Positions 35,108 through 44,439 of a DNA stretch of 64,000 bases are shown in pieces. The DNA is from Burkholderia pyrrocinia (lineage in GTDB: Bacteria; Pseudomonadota; Gammaproteobacteria; Burkholderiales; Burkholderiaceae): the NCBI RefSeq assembly GCF_022809715.1, contig NZ_CP094460.1, forward strand, positions 1,674,001 through 1,738,000. The letters are read 5' to 3'. Numbering within the stretch: position 1 is the first letter of the stretch; each line of letters begins with the position of its first letter. Both the position numbers and the translations under genes were made by a program. The notes beneath the pieces are model-generated. The model had not been told where the DNA came from and did not search any database. It saw nothing but the letters and a program-made list of their open reading frames with translations.

Positions 35108-35746
35108 TCACTCGCGCTTCGCGTCGGCCGCCGCCAGCATCGCTTCCCCGATCGCGAGCTTCCCGTCCGCGATCAGCGCGTCGCCGGCGCCGCGGATATC
35201 CTCGGCCGCCTTGTTCTGCCCGAGCTTGCGCTTGCCGACGAGCCGCGTGATCTCGATCTGCAGCCCGACGATCGCCTGCAGCATCGTGTCGAGATAATCG
35301 GCCGGCGCGTCGCCCATCTTCCACGGTACCGGCTGCGACGCTTCGTGCGTGCGCGTCAGCCGCGCGACCACGCTGCGCACGAACTTCTCGTCGTCGCGCA
35401 CCGTGATGCGGCCGTGCGCATGCACGACCACGTAGTTCCAGGTCGGCACCTGCCGGTGCGCGACGTGCTTGCTCGGATACCAGTTCGGCGAGATGTACGC
35501 GTCGCCGGCGTGGAAGATCACGAGCACCTCGTCACCGTTCGCAACGTCCTGCCAGACCGGATTCGCGCGCGCGACGTGCGCATGCAGCTCGCCGAGCCCG
35601 CCGTCGCCCGGCAGCAGCTCGAACGGGATGTGGTTCGCGTCGAGTCCGCTCTTCCCGTGCGTGATCAGGCTGCCGAACGGATGCTGCACGATCAGTTCGC
35701 GCAATGCGTCGGGGTTGGGCTCGTTGAAATCGGCGGGGACGTACAT
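35108..35746 (-). CDS. PaiB-like FMN-binding protein
   Basis: A 212-residue protein of the PaiB family, which has a split-barrel FMN-binding fold related to pyridoxamine phosphate oxidase. It starts MYVPADFNEPNPDALRELI. Conserved parts include SLITHGKSGLDANHIPFEL, GDAYISPNWYPSKHVAHRQVPTWNYVVVHAHG and the late PWKMGDAPADYLDTMLQAIVG. In Bacillus, PaiB is linked to repression of sporulation and degradative enzymes, but most relatives are untested. It is divergent from a MocR regulator that may control it. Confidence 0.9.
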   Translation of the reverse strand: MYVPADFNEPNPDALRELIVQHPFGSLITHGKSGLDANHIPFELLPGDGGLGELHAHVARANPVWQDVANGDEVLVIFHAGDAYISPNWYPSKHVAHRQVPTWNYVVVHAHGRITVRDDEKFVRSVVARLTRTHEASQPVPWKMGDAPADYLDTMLQAIVGLQIEITRLVGKRKLGQNKAAEDIRGAGDALIADGKLAIGEAMLAAADAKRE

Positions 35747-35819
35747 GTCGGCTCCACGGTCGTGCGGCGGTTGAAATGGCTCGGGCGCTGGCCCGTCTTG
35801 CGCAAATTGTTACCCCAAA

Positions 35820-35844
35820 CTGGTTTATGCTGTAGAGCCGGTTT
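35820..35844. promoter_or_regulatory. direct repeat CTGGTTT / CCGGTTT, MocR operator candidate
   Basis: CTGGTTT at 35820-35826 and CCGGTTT at 35838-35844, in the same orientation, between the paiB-like gene and the MocR gene. MocR proteins often bind direct repeats in their own divergent promoter. The match is weak. Confidence 0.35.
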
Positions 35845-35869
35845 GGAACATTTTCAGCAGACCAGAATC

Positions 35870-37405
35870 ATGGCAAGAACGGCCCGGAACATCGAAATCC
35901 CGTCGCTCGGCGCGCTCGACCGCGCGGCCGGCGACCTGAGCCGCCAGCTCGCGCAGGCGCTGCGCGACGCCGTGCGCCGCGGCGATGTCCGTCCGGGCGA
36001 TACGCTGCCATCCACGCGGCTGCTGGCGGCCGCGCTGCAGGTCGCGCGCGGCACCGTCGTCGACGCGTATGCGCAGCTGGTCGCCGAAGGCTTCCTCGAA
36101 TCGCGCGGCGGCGCGGGCACGCGGGTCGCGCACGCACTCGCCGAGCCGCCGCCCGTCGACGAGCCCGAACCGCCCGCCCAACGCAGGCGCCCGGCCCACG
36201 CCGGGCTGCCGGAGCCGACCGCGACCTTCGCGCGGATCGCCCGCGAATTCCGTCCGCTGCCGGCACTGCCGTTCGCGATCTCGGTGCCGGTCGGTCTCAC
36301 CGCGCCCGACGACATCTGGCGCCGGCTCGGCAACCGCCTGCGCGCACGCGGCGCCGGCGCGCCGTCCGGCTATGCCGATCCGCAAGGCGCGCTGCCGCTG
36401 CGCGAAGCGATCGCCGGCTACGTGCGCCGGTCGCGCTCGGTGCGCTGCACGGCCGACCAGGTCGTGATCACGAGCGGCACGCAGCAGGGGCTGCATCTCG
36501 CGAGCCAGGTGCTGCTCGGTGCGGACGACCAGGCGTGGGTCGAGAATCCGGCCTATCGCGGCATCACCGCGCTGCTCGAAAGCACCGGGCGACGCGACGC
36601 GATGGTCCGCGTGCCGGTCGACGCCGACGGCATCGACGTCGACGCGGGCATCCGCCTGGCGCCGCATGCGCGGGCCGCATTCGTCACGCCGTCGCACCAG
36701 TACCCGCTCGGCATGCCGCTGAGCATGGCGCGGCGCAACGCGCTGCTTGCGTGGGCGCGCACGCATCACGCATGGGTGGTCGAGGACGACTACGACAGCG
36801 AGCTGCGCTACGAAGGCTATCCGTTCCCGTCGCTGCAGGGGCTCGACCCCGACCGCGTGATCTATCTCGGCACGTTCAGCAAGATCCTGTTTCCGTCGCT
36901 GCGGCTCGGCTACGTGATCGCACCCGACGATCTCGTGCCCGCGTTCTGCGGCGCGCGCGTGCTGATGGATCGCCATGCACCGACCGCCGACCAGCACGTG
37001 CTGGCCGCGTTCATCGCGGAAGGCCATCTCGATCGCCACATCCGCCGCGTGCGCGGCGTGTACGCGGAGCAGCGCGCGCTGCTGATCGACACGCTCGGCG
37101 CGCGGCTGCCGCGCGAACGCGCATGGGTGCAGCCGGGCGACCAGGGGATGCACGTCGTGCTGTGGCTCGCCGAAGGGATCGACGATCTCGACGTGGTCGC
37201 GCGCGCCGCGCAGGCCGGCGTCGCGGTGCGCGCGGTGTCGCCGATGTTCGCGCCGGGCACGGCCAGACCGGGGCTTGTGCTCGGCTTCGGCGGGTTCGGT
37301 CGTGCGCAGATGGAGGCGGCCGCGCAGCGGCTCGCGGACGTGGTTTCGTCGGAAGATTCGCGGCCGGTCGCGCCGCAAAAGGTTGTCCGCAGGCAACAAA
37401 CGTAA
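35870..37405 (+). CDS. MocR-family regulator (GntR helix fused to aminotransferase-like domain)
   Basis: PLP-binding transcription factor of 511 residues. The N-terminal winged helix (LSRQLAQALRDAVRRGDV, then LPSTRLLAAALQVARGTVVDAYAQLVAEGFL) is joined by a proline-rich linker to a type I aminotransferase fold. That fold has VITSGTQQGLHLASQVLL, VEDDYDSELRYEG and the PLP-lysine segment TFSKILFPSLRLGYV. Relatives such as PdxR and GabR respond to PLP or amines. It faces the paiB-like gene, whose product has a pyridoxamine-oxidase-like fold, hinting at a vitamin B6 or amine link. The effector is not known. Confidence 0.92.
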   Translation: MARTARNIEIPSLGALDRAAGDLSRQLAQALRDAVRRGDVRPGDTLPSTRLLAAALQVARGTVVDAYAQLVAEGFLESRGGAGTRVAHALAEPPPVDEPEPPAQRRRPAHAGLPEPTATFARIAREFRPLPALPFAISVPVGLTAPDDIWRRLGNRLRARGAGAPSGYADPQGALPLREAIAGYVRRSRSVRCTADQVVITSGTQQGLHLASQVLLGADDQAWVENPAYRGITALLESTGRRDAMVRVPVDADGIDVDAGIRLAPHARAAFVTPSHQYPLGMPLSMARRNALLAWARTHHAWVVEDDYDSELRYEGYPFPSLQGLDPDRVIYLGTFSKILFPSLRLGYVIAPDDLVPAFCGARVLMDRHAPTADQHVLAAFIAEGHLDRHIRRVRGVYAEQRALLIDTLGARLPRERAWVQPGDQGMHVVLWLAEGIDDLDVVARAAQAGVAVRAVSPMFAPGTARPGLVLGFGGFGRAQMEAAAQRLADVVSSEDSRPVAPQKVVRRQQT

Positions 37406-37502
37406 TCGTCTGTAAATCCTGCAAGCAAACAGCCGTTTCGGCCGCCGGCAAGCGTGCGCCGTTTGCTAGGATCGCGCCTCTTCCGTCCACGCCCCTGCCG
37501 CC

Positions 37503-39734
37503 GTGAATCGCTTCGTGCCGTTTCTTCGAGACGCGTGGCTCCGCTGCCGCGCCCGTGTCGCGCCGCTCGCCGCCGCCTGCCGTTCGCGCACCCGCGCGCT
37601 GTGCGCCGGCGTGCTGCATCGCCTGCGTCATCCGACGCGGCGCGGCGTGGCACTGACGCTCACCGCGATACCGGTGCTGGGCCTGCTGGTCCTGCTTGCG
37701 TTCGTTCCGTTCACGCCGAGCATCGGCGACATCCGCAAGGCACGCATCGATCGCCCCGCGCGCGTGCTGTCGGCCGACGGCGAGCTGATCGCCGAGTTCC
37801 GGCCCGTCAACCGCGAATGGGTGCCGCTCAAGCAGATCTCGCCGCACATGGTCGACGCGCTGATCGCGACCGAGGATCACCGCTTCTACGCGCATCACGG
37901 CATCGACTGGCGCCGCACGATCGCGGCCGGGCTGCATACGTTCTCGGGCGCGCGCCAGGGCGGCTCGACGATCACGCAGCAGCTCGCGCGCAACCTGTAC
38001 CCGGACGAAGTCGGCCGCTCGCTGACGCTCACGCGCAAGGTGAAGGAGCTGATCACCGCGTTCAAGATCGAGACGGTGTACAGCAAGGACGAGATCCTCG
38101 AAACCTACCTGAATACCGTGCCGTTCCTGTACAACGCGTTCGGCGTCGAAATGGCCGCGCGCACCTACTTCGGCAAATCGGCGAACCAGCTCGACATCGC
38201 CGAAAGCGCGACGCTCGTCGGGATGCTGAAGGGCAACAGCTACTACAACCCGGTGCTGAATCCGGAACGCGCGGTACAGCGGCGCAACATCGTGCTCGAC
38301 CGGATGGCGACGATGGGCATGCTGTCGCCGCGGCAGCTCGCGAAATTGCAGCGCCAGCCGCTGCGCGTCGACTTCGAGCCGCAGACGGCGCAGCCCGGCC
38401 TCGCGCCGCACTTCGCGGTGCAGCTTCGCAAGTGGCTGATCGCGTGGGCCGACCGCAACAACTACGACCTCTACTCGGATGGCCTCGTCGTGCGTACGAC
38501 GCTCGATGCGCGGCTGCAGGACATGGCGACGCAGGCGCTGACGCAGCAGACCGAGCGGCTGCAGGCGATCGCCGACAGCGCATGGCGCGGCCCGTCCGGC
38601 TGCGGGCTGCGCAACGACCTGTTCCGCGGCTTCATCCGCCAGACACCCGACTATCGCAGCGCCCGCGACGCGGGGCTCGCCGATGCAGCGGCGCTGAAGC
38701 AGCTCGGCGCGAATCGCGAGTTCATGCATGCGCTGTGCGAACGCAAGACGCAGGTGCAGGCCGGCTTCGTCGCGATCGATCCGCGCAACGGTGCGATCAG
38801 GGCATGGGTCGGCAGCCCCGATTTCGGCAGCGAGCCGTTCGATCACGTCGCGCAGGCGCGGCGCCAGCCGGGCTCGACGTTCAAGCCGTTCGTCTATGGC
38901 GCCGCGTTCGCGGACGGCATGCGGCCGGGCGATACGTTCATCGACCGCCCGGTCGCGATCCCGATCGACGGCCGCGCGGTCTGGCGCCCGACCGACGAGG
39001 AGCCGCCGACGGGCGAGCCGATGACGCTGCGCGACGCGCTCGCGCTGTCGCGCAATCGCATCACCGCGCAGGTGATGCAGCAGGAAGGCGCCGCGAAGGT
39101 CGCTCAGCTCGCACGCGCGATGGGCGTGCGCGACAGTCCGCTCGACGCGGTGCCGTCGCTCGCGCTCGGCACGAGCCCCGTCACATTGAAGGAGATGGTG
39201 TCCGCGTACGGCACGATCGCGAACCGCGGCGTGTACGTCGCGCCGCAGGCGATCACGCGCATCGAGGATCGCGACGGCAAGGTGCTCGCCGCATTCGGCA
39301 GCGCGCCGCCCGAACGCGCGTTGCCGGCGCCTGCCGCGCAGACGCTCGTCGACGTGATGCGCGATGTCGTCGATCGCGGCACCGGCGCCGACATCCGCTC
39401 GCGCTACGGGATTCGCGTGGATGTCGCCGGCAAGACGGGCACGACGCAGGACAACACGGACGGCTGGTTCATCCTGATGCATCCGCAACTGGTGGCCGGC
39501 GCATGGGTCGGCTTCGACGACGGCAGCGTGACGCTTCGCAGCGACTACTGGGGTGCGGGCGCGCACAGCGCGCTGCCGATCGTCGGCAGTTTCTACGATG
39601 CGGCGCTGCGCGCGCGTGCGATCGATCCGCGTGCGCAGTTCTCGCCCGACTTCCGGCCGCGCGGCGCACCGGCGCCGGCGCCGAGGCGGCGCCCGCATCC
39701 CGGCCTGTTCGACTGGCTGAAGCTGTTCCGCTGA
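37503..39734 (+). CDS. class A penicillin-binding protein (PBP1A-like transglycosylase/transpeptidase)
   Basis: Bifunctional peptidoglycan synthase of 743 residues. The start is a GTG with no strong Shine-Dalgarno. One membrane helix (about residues 48-68) anchors it. The glycosyltransferase domain (GT51) carries ATEDHRFYAHHGIDW with the catalytic glutamate, QGGSTITQQLARNLY and the later KDEILETYLNTVPF. The transpeptidase domain has the serine motif GSTFKP, SRN and KTGTT, all intact, so it should bind beta-lactams. The spacing between domains and lack of a large insertion distinguish it from PBP1B. It is a stand-alone gene and probably not the main mrcA copy, though this cannot be shown here. 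Confidence 0.9.
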   Translation: MNRFVPFLRDAWLRCRARVAPLAAACRSRTRALCAGVLHRLRHPTRRGVALTLTAIPVLGLLVLLAFVPFTPSIGDIRKARIDRPARVLSADGELIAEFRPVNREWVPLKQISPHMVDALIATEDHRFYAHHGIDWRRTIAAGLHTFSGARQGGSTITQQLARNLYPDEVGRSLTLTRKVKELITAFKIETVYSKDEILETYLNTVPFLYNAFGVEMAARTYFGKSANQLDIAESATLVGMLKGNSYYNPVLNPERAVQRRNIVLDRMATMGMLSPRQLAKLQRQPLRVDFEPQTAQPGLAPHFAVQLRKWLIAWADRNNYDLYSDGLVVRTTLDARLQDMATQALTQQTERLQAIADSAWRGPSGCGLRNDLFRGFIRQTPDYRSARDAGLADAAALKQLGANREFMHALCERKTQVQAGFVAIDPRNGAIRAWVGSPDFGSEPFDHVAQARRQPGSTFKPFVYGAAFADGMRPGDTFIDRPVAIPIDGRAVWRPTDEEPPTGEPMTLRDALALSRNRITAQVMQQEGAAKVAQLARAMGVRDSPLDAVPSLALGTSPVTLKEMVSAYGTIANRGVYVAPQAITRIEDRDGKVLAAFGSAPPERALPAPAAQTLVDVMRDVVDRGTGADIRSRYGIRVDVAGKTGTTQDNTDGWFILMHPQLVAGAWVGFDDGSVTLRSDYWGAGAHSALPIVGSFYDAALRARAIDPRAQFSPDFRPRGAPAPAPRRRPHPGLFDWLKLFR

Positions 39735-39770
39735 GCGTGCCGCCGGCGGAACATATACATACAACTGCGC

Positions 39771-40871
39771 TCAGCCCGCCGCGAGCGTGGCCGCCTGCGC
39801 ATCGAACTCCGGCGCCCACGCCGCACGCCACGCGGCCTTCGTCGCGTCGTCCGCCCACGCGCTGTCGATCCCGTTCAGCATGAACTGCTTCAGCTCGGCA
39901 ACGGTGAAGCCGAAATGGCTGAACATCAGCTCCCACGCCTCGCTCGGGTTGACCTTGTGCAGCGTCGGATCGTCGGTGTTCGGATGGATCTTCAGCCCGA
40001 GGCCCGGCATCTTGCGCATCGGATGCAGCTCCGCCCATTGCTCCGGCGGCAGTGTGCGCAGATAGTACGAATTCGTCGGCACGACGGTGAAGACGATCCC
40101 GCGTTCCGCATAGCGCGCGCACAGCTCGGGGTTATCGACGATCGTATAGCCGTGATCGACGCGGTCGACCTGCAGCAGGTCGACCGCCGTCTCGACGTTG
40201 CGCCACGGCATCCCGAACTCGCCCGCATGCGCGGTCGTGCGGAAACCGGCCTCACGCGCGTTGCGATACGCCTTCCAGAACAGTTCCGGCGGCCGGTCGT
40301 TCTCGCGATAGTCGATCCCGAGCCCCGCCACTTCATCCGCGCGATTCGCCTTCATCCATTCGACGATCGCTACGGCCTCATCGGGATCCTGCTCGCGGTC
40401 GATGCTCGGGATCAGGCGTGCGCCGATCCCGAAATCGCGCGCGGCATCGCGGATCGCCGTCACGATCGCAGCTTGCGCGTCCGCATACGCGATGCCCGAT
40501 ACGCGCACCGTGCCGGTCGGATTCCAGAAGAATTCCGCATGCCGCACGTTGTGTGCGGCCGCATCCTCCAGATACTCGTATGCAATCCTTCGCAGATCGT
40601 CAGGCTGCATGAGCAGATACTGGTCGAGCGCGCGCAGCACGTGCAGCACGCCTACCGGCTTGTCGCCGCGCGCATAGAACGCATCGATCTCCGCGCGCTC
40701 GATCGGTGCACCGCTGCGTTCCGCGAGCGCGACGAACGTGTCGTGCCGCACCGCGCCGAGCAGGTGGCAATGCAGCTCGACCTTCGGCAGCGCGTGGAAG
40801 AAGGCCCGATGGGCCGGCGTGATCTCGATGCCCGTGCGCGCGGCCGGGACGTTGCCTGGTGTTCCCTTCAT
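39771..40871 (-). CDS. adenosine deaminase family protein
   Basis: Zinc-dependent deaminase of 366 residues from ATG 40871 (MKGTPGNVPAARTG). Metal and catalytic residues are visible in order: ELHCHLLGA (two metal histidines), TTAHAGEFG with the metal histidine and the catalytic glutamate, VDHGYTIVDNP, and NTDDPTLHKV with the metal aspartate. The length and the GLGIDYRE segment suit bacterial adenosine deaminases. Adenine deaminases of the same family look similar, so the base or nucleoside preference is uncertain. It is the second gene after the NCS2 purine permease, on the same strand. Confidence 0.88.
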   Translation of the reverse strand: MKGTPGNVPAARTGIEITPAHRAFFHALPKVELHCHLLGAVRHDTFVALAERSGAPIERAEIDAFYARGDKPVGVLHVLRALDQYLLMQPDDLRRIAYEYLEDAAAHNVRHAEFFWNPTGTVRVSGIAYADAQAAIVTAIRDAARDFGIGARLIPSIDREQDPDEAVAIVEWMKANRADEVAGLGIDYRENDRPPELFWKAYRNAREAGFRTTAHAGEFGMPWRNVETAVDLLQVDRVDHGYTIVDNPELCARYAERGIVFTVVPTNSYYLRTLPPEQWAELHPMRKMPGLGLKIHPNTDDPTLHKVNPSEAWELMFSHFGFTVAELKQFMLNGIDSAWADDATKAAWRAAWAPEFDAQAATLAAG

Positions 40872-40915
40872 GTCTTTCTCTTTGGGTATTGCGGTTGCGT
40901 CGCGAAAGCCGTCTC

Positions 40916-42265
40916 TCAGTGCGGCTTCACGACAGTCCAGAAGTAATAGCCGAGCGGAATCGCGAGCACGACGAGCCCCCACGACACGTCGCGCCAGCGG
41001 CCGGCCAGCAGCTTGACCAGCACGTAGCACAGCAGCCCGCCCGCGATGCCGGTGCCGAAGCTGTTCGACATCAGCGTGAGCAGCACCATCGACATCACGG
41101 GCAGCGCATCGGTGAAGTCGTCGAAATGCGTATGGCGGATCGTCGCGAACATCGACAGCCCGATCAGGATCAGCGCCGGTGCGGTTGCCTCCTTCGGGAT
41201 CGCGAGCGCGACCGGCACGAACAGCAGCATCGCGGCGAACAGCACGGCCGCGGCCAGCGACGACAGCCCGCTGCGGCCGCCGGCCTCGACGCCCGCCGCC
41301 GATTCGATCAGCGCGGTCAACGCGGGGATGCCGAACACGGGCCCGATCGTCGCGGCGAGCGAATCGACGAGGAACGGCCGGTTGATGTCCGGCAGGTTGC
41401 CGTGCTCGTCGAGCAGGTTCGCCTTCGCGCCGACCGCGAGCGCGGTGCCGAGCGTCGAGAAGAATTCCGCCGCGAAGAACGCGAACAGATACGGCGCGGC
41501 CGCCAGGCTCAACGCGCTGCCGATATCGAGCTTGAACGCGATCGGCGCGATGCTGTGCGGCAGCGACACGAACGACGCGGGCAGGTGCGTGACGCCGAGC
41601 GGCACGCCGGCCGCAGCCGCGGCGAGGATCGCGATCAGGATCGCGCCGGGCACCTTGCGCGCCTGCAGCACGACCGCAACCGCCAGGCCGATCAGCGCGA
41701 CGAGCGCGCCCGGCCGCGAGAAGTCGCCGAGCGCGAACGCGTTGGTCTTCGCGTTCGCGACGACCATCCCCGCATTGCGCAGGCCGAGCATCGTGACGAA
41801 CAGCCCGATCGACGCGCCGAGCCCGAGCTTGATCTGCACCGGAATCAGCCGCACCACGACGCCGCGCGCGCCGAGGATCGTCAGCAGGAAGAACAGCACG
41901 CCCGACACGCACGCGATGCCGAGGCCCGTCTGCCAGCCGACGTGTTCCGTCGTCGCGAGCGTCACGCCGACGATCACCGAGCCGCCGATGCCGGGGCCGA
42001 CGAGGAACGGCAGGTTTGCATAGAGCCCCATCAGCGTGGTGAACAGCACGAACACGACGATCGTCGCGGTCGTCGCCGCGCCGCGCTCCATGCCGCCTGT
42101 CGCGAGCAGCGACGGGATCACGACGAGCAGGTACGCGGCCGCGAGAAACGACGTGACGCCCGCGATCGTCTCGGTGCGCACGCTCGTGCCGCGCGCGGCG
42201 AGCGCGAAGCGGCGTTCGAGCCAGTTGGCCGGCGCTCGCGCCGGCATCGTGTCAGTCGCTGACAT
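40916..42265 (-). CDS. NCS2-family purine permease (AzgA-like)
   Basis: Inner-membrane permease of 449 residues from ATG 42265 (MSATDTMPARAP). The N-terminal segment RRFALAARGTSVRTETIAGVTSFLAAAYLL is characteristic of AzgA-type adenine/guanine/hypoxanthine carriers. LLVGPGIG-like and GIPALTALIESAAGVEAGGRSG motifs follow; the latter is the conserved substrate region. Twelve to fourteen membrane segments are expected. It precedes an adenosine deaminase gene and faces a LysR regulator, so purine uptake for salvage or nitrogen supply is likely. The segment VIFVLFTTLMGLYANLPF-type region is normal for the family. Confidence 0.88.
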   Translation of the reverse strand: MSATDTMPARAPANWLERRFALAARGTSVRTETIAGVTSFLAAAYLLVVIPSLLATGGMERGAATTATIVVFVLFTTLMGLYANLPFLVGPGIGGSVIVGVTLATTEHVGWQTGLGIACVSGVLFFLLTILGARGVVVRLIPVQIKLGLGASIGLFVTMLGLRNAGMVVANAKTNAFALGDFSRPGALVALIGLAVAVVLQARKVPGAILIAILAAAAAGVPLGVTHLPASFVSLPHSIAPIAFKLDIGSALSLAAAPYLFAFFAAEFFSTLGTALAVGAKANLLDEHGNLPDINRPFLVDSLAATIGPVFGIPALTALIESAAGVEAGGRSGLSSLAAAVLFAAMLLFVPVALAIPKEATAPALILIGLSMFATIRHTHFDDFTDALPVMSMVLLTLMSNSFGTGIAGGLLCYVLVKLLAGRWRDVSWGLVVLAIPLGYYFWTVVKPH

Positions 42266-42359
42266 GGTGGTTCTCCTGTGATTCCGAATATTGTCCTGTG
42301 CCGATTCATGCAGCACGGTCTTATACTGCCGCGTACCGCATCCCGACCGTTATTGCCCG

Positions 42360-43271
42360 ATGTCGTCCGACCGCTCGTCGCTGCTGCCCGCGCTCACGCT
42401 GCGGCAGGTCCAGCACTTCGTCGTGCTCGCCCACGCACGCAGCTTCACGCAGGCCGCGCAGGCGCTGTCGCTCACGCAGCCCGCGCTCACCGCGTCGATC
42501 CGCCAGATCGAGTTCCTGCTCGGCGGGCGCCTGTTCGCGCGTTCCGCGCACCGGCTCACGCTGACGTCCGCGGGCGAAGCCGTGCTGCCGCTCGCCGAAC
42601 GCCTGCTCAACCAGGCGCGCGGCACCTTCGACGACATGACGCGGCTCATCGGCGAACGCATCCAGACCGTGCGGATCGCGTTCATCCCGTCGGTCGCGGG
42701 CCGCCTGCTGCCCGCGCTCAACACGCTGCGCGGCACGCATCCGACGCTGCGCTTCACGCTCACCGACCTGCCGAACAGCGCGCTCGTCGAAGCCGTGCGC
42801 GACGGCGTCGCCGATCTCGGCATCGGCGTGCGCGAACCGGACAGCGACGACGGCACGCTGCGCTACCGGCAACTGTTCGAGGACGAGATCGTGATCGTCG
42901 TGCGGCACGACGATCCGCTTGCCCGCGCGAAGAGCGTTACGTGGGCGAAGCTCGTCGATCGCGAACTGGCCGTGTTCGTGCGCGGCAGCGTCAGCGAATC
43001 GCTGCATCGCACCGGCGGCGCCGAGAAGCTGCGCCTGAACGTCACGTACCGGATGGAATACACCGAGCCGCTCTACGCGCTCGCGCGCAACGGCCTCGCG
43101 ACCGCCGTGCTGCCGAGCCTCTACACGATGCATCTGCACGATCCCGAACTCGTCGCGCTGCGCGTCGACAAACCGCGCGTCACGCGCGCAATCTCGCTGA
43201 TCTCGCTCGCCGCCGACGATCGCGGCCCGCACGTGCGCGCGTGCCGCGAGTGGATCGCCAAGCACATCTGA
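42360..43271 (+). CDS. LysR-family regulator of the purine genes
   Basis: LysR transcription factor of 303 residues, start ATG 42360 (MSSDRSSLLPALTL). The helix-turn-helix is clear: LRQVQHFVVLAHARSFTQAAQALSLTQPALTASIRQIEFLLG, with LFARSAHRLTLTSAGE after it. The effector domain (VRIAFIPSVAGRLLPAL onward) is complete. It diverges from the NCS2 permease gene across 94 bp and probably controls that unit. LysR proteins usually bind a small molecule, here perhaps a purine or catabolite. The nucleoside hydrolase gene lies beyond its 3' end on the other strand. Confidence 0.92.
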   Translation: MSSDRSSLLPALTLRQVQHFVVLAHARSFTQAAQALSLTQPALTASIRQIEFLLGGRLFARSAHRLTLTSAGEAVLPLAERLLNQARGTFDDMTRLIGERIQTVRIAFIPSVAGRLLPALNTLRGTHPTLRFTLTDLPNSALVEAVRDGVADLGIGVREPDSDDGTLRYRQLFEDEIVIVVRHDDPLARAKSVTWAKLVDRELAVFVRGSVSESLHRTGGAEKLRLNVTYRMEYTEPLYALARNGLATAVLPSLYTMHLHDPELVALRVDKPRVTRAISLISLAADDRGPHVRACREWIAKHI

Positions 43272-43298
43272 TTCCGTTCGCCGCGCGACGTCACGCGT

Positions 43299-44351
43299 TC
43301 AGGGCAGCTTCGCGATGCGCTCGACCAGCGCCGCGTAGAAGCGGTCCGCGTCGACCTCGTTGATCCATGTCGCGTTCGCGGCGCGGCCGCTGCGCCCGTT
43401 CCAGTCGACGATCGTCTCGCCGAGCGTCCACTGCCCGGTCGTCTCGATCACGACATTCACCTTGCGTCCGTTGAACATCGTCGGATCGACGAGATAGCCG
43501 ACCGCGGTCGGGTCGTACATCGGCGCGTCGTCGACGCCGCGCCGCTTCTTGTTGTACGCGAGCTCGGCCGTCATGATGTCCGCGACGATCGCGCCGCAGC
43601 GGTTGCCGAGCGCGCGAAACGGCGCAACGCGCGCCGGTGTGATCGGCGCCTTCACCGCGACGTCGCGCGGCAGCACGACGATCGGCACGCCGCTGCCGAA
43701 CACCACTTCTGCCGCCTGCGGATCGACGTAGATATTGAACTCGGCGGCCGGCGTGATGTTGCCGCGCTCGAAGAACGCGCCACCCATCAGCACGATTTCG
43801 CGCAGCGCGCCGCGAATCTGCGGCGCTTCGACCAGCGCTGTCGCGATGTTCGTCAGCGGGCCGAGCGCGCAAAGCGTCACGCTGTTCGGCGCCGCGCGGC
43901 TCAGCGTATCGACGAGGTACGACACCGCGTGGCCGGTCGCGAGCGGCGCGCGCGGCTCGTGCAGTTCGACGCCTTCGAGCCCCGTCTTGCCGTGCACGTT
44001 CGCGGCCGTCACGAGCTCGCGCACGAGCGGGCGCGGGCAGCCCGCGTAGACGGGCAGCGTCTTCGTGCGGCCGGCCCAGTCGCGGATGATTCGCGCATTG
44101 CGTTCGGTCAGGTCGAGCGGCACGTTGCCCGCGACGGCGGTCAGCGCGCGCACGTCGAGCCGGTCCTGCGCGCCGAGCGCGAACAGGATCGCGATGGCGT
44201 CATCCTGCCCCGGGTCGGTATCGATGATCACCGTGCGGCGCGCGGCGTCGCCGCCGGCGGCGAACGCACCCGTTTCGGGCAGCAGCGCGGTGCCGGCCAG
44301 CGCGGCGGACAGTTTCAGGAAGGTGCGGCGCGATGCGATCGGATGGGTCAT
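43299..44351 (-). CDS. Tat-exported nucleoside hydrolase
   Basis: Hydrolase of 350 residues that splits ribonucleosides into base and ribose. The signal SRRTFLKLSAALAGTALLP is a Tat type, so it acts in the periplasm. The calcium-binding motif DTDPGQDDAIAI begins at about residue 44. ALGPLTNIATALVEAP and IVLMGGAFFERGNITPAAEFNIYVDPQAA are also classic IunH features. Periplasmic hydrolysis would supply free bases to the NCS2 permease encoded 1 kb away. It follows the porin gene on the same strand with a hairpin pair between. Confidence 0.9.
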   Translation of the reverse strand: MTHPIASRRTFLKLSAALAGTALLPETGAFAAGGDAARRTVIIDTDPGQDDAIAILFALGAQDRLDVRALTAVAGNVPLDLTERNARIIRDWAGRTKTLPVYAGCPRPLVRELVTAANVHGKTGLEGVELHEPRAPLATGHAVSYLVDTLSRAAPNSVTLCALGPLTNIATALVEAPQIRGALREIVLMGGAFFERGNITPAAEFNIYVDPQAAEVVFGSGVPIVVLPRDVAVKAPITPARVAPFRALGNRCGAIVADIMTAELAYNKKRRGVDDAPMYDPTAVGYLVDPTMFNGRKVNVVIETTGQWTLGETIVDWNGRSGRAANATWINEVDADRFYAALVERIAKLP

Positions 44352-44362
44352 GGTCGGGCTCT

Positions 44363-44409
44363 CAAGAAAACGCCGGGCCGCCCCAAGTTTTCTTGACCCC
44401 CTCGGGGGG
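44363..44409. terminator. two adjacent hairpins between porin and nucleoside hydrolase genes
   Basis: CAAGAAAAC (44363-44371) pairs with GTTTTCTTG (44387-44395) around a GC-rich 15-bp loop. Next to it CCCCC (44397-44401) pairs with GGGGG (44105-type run at 44405-44409). No T-tract follows on either strand. It may attenuate transcription from the porin gene into the hydrolase gene or be a dispersed repeat. Confidence 0.4.
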
Positions 44410-44439
44410 CCTGGCTCGAAGCGGCAGGTTTGGGGGCGC

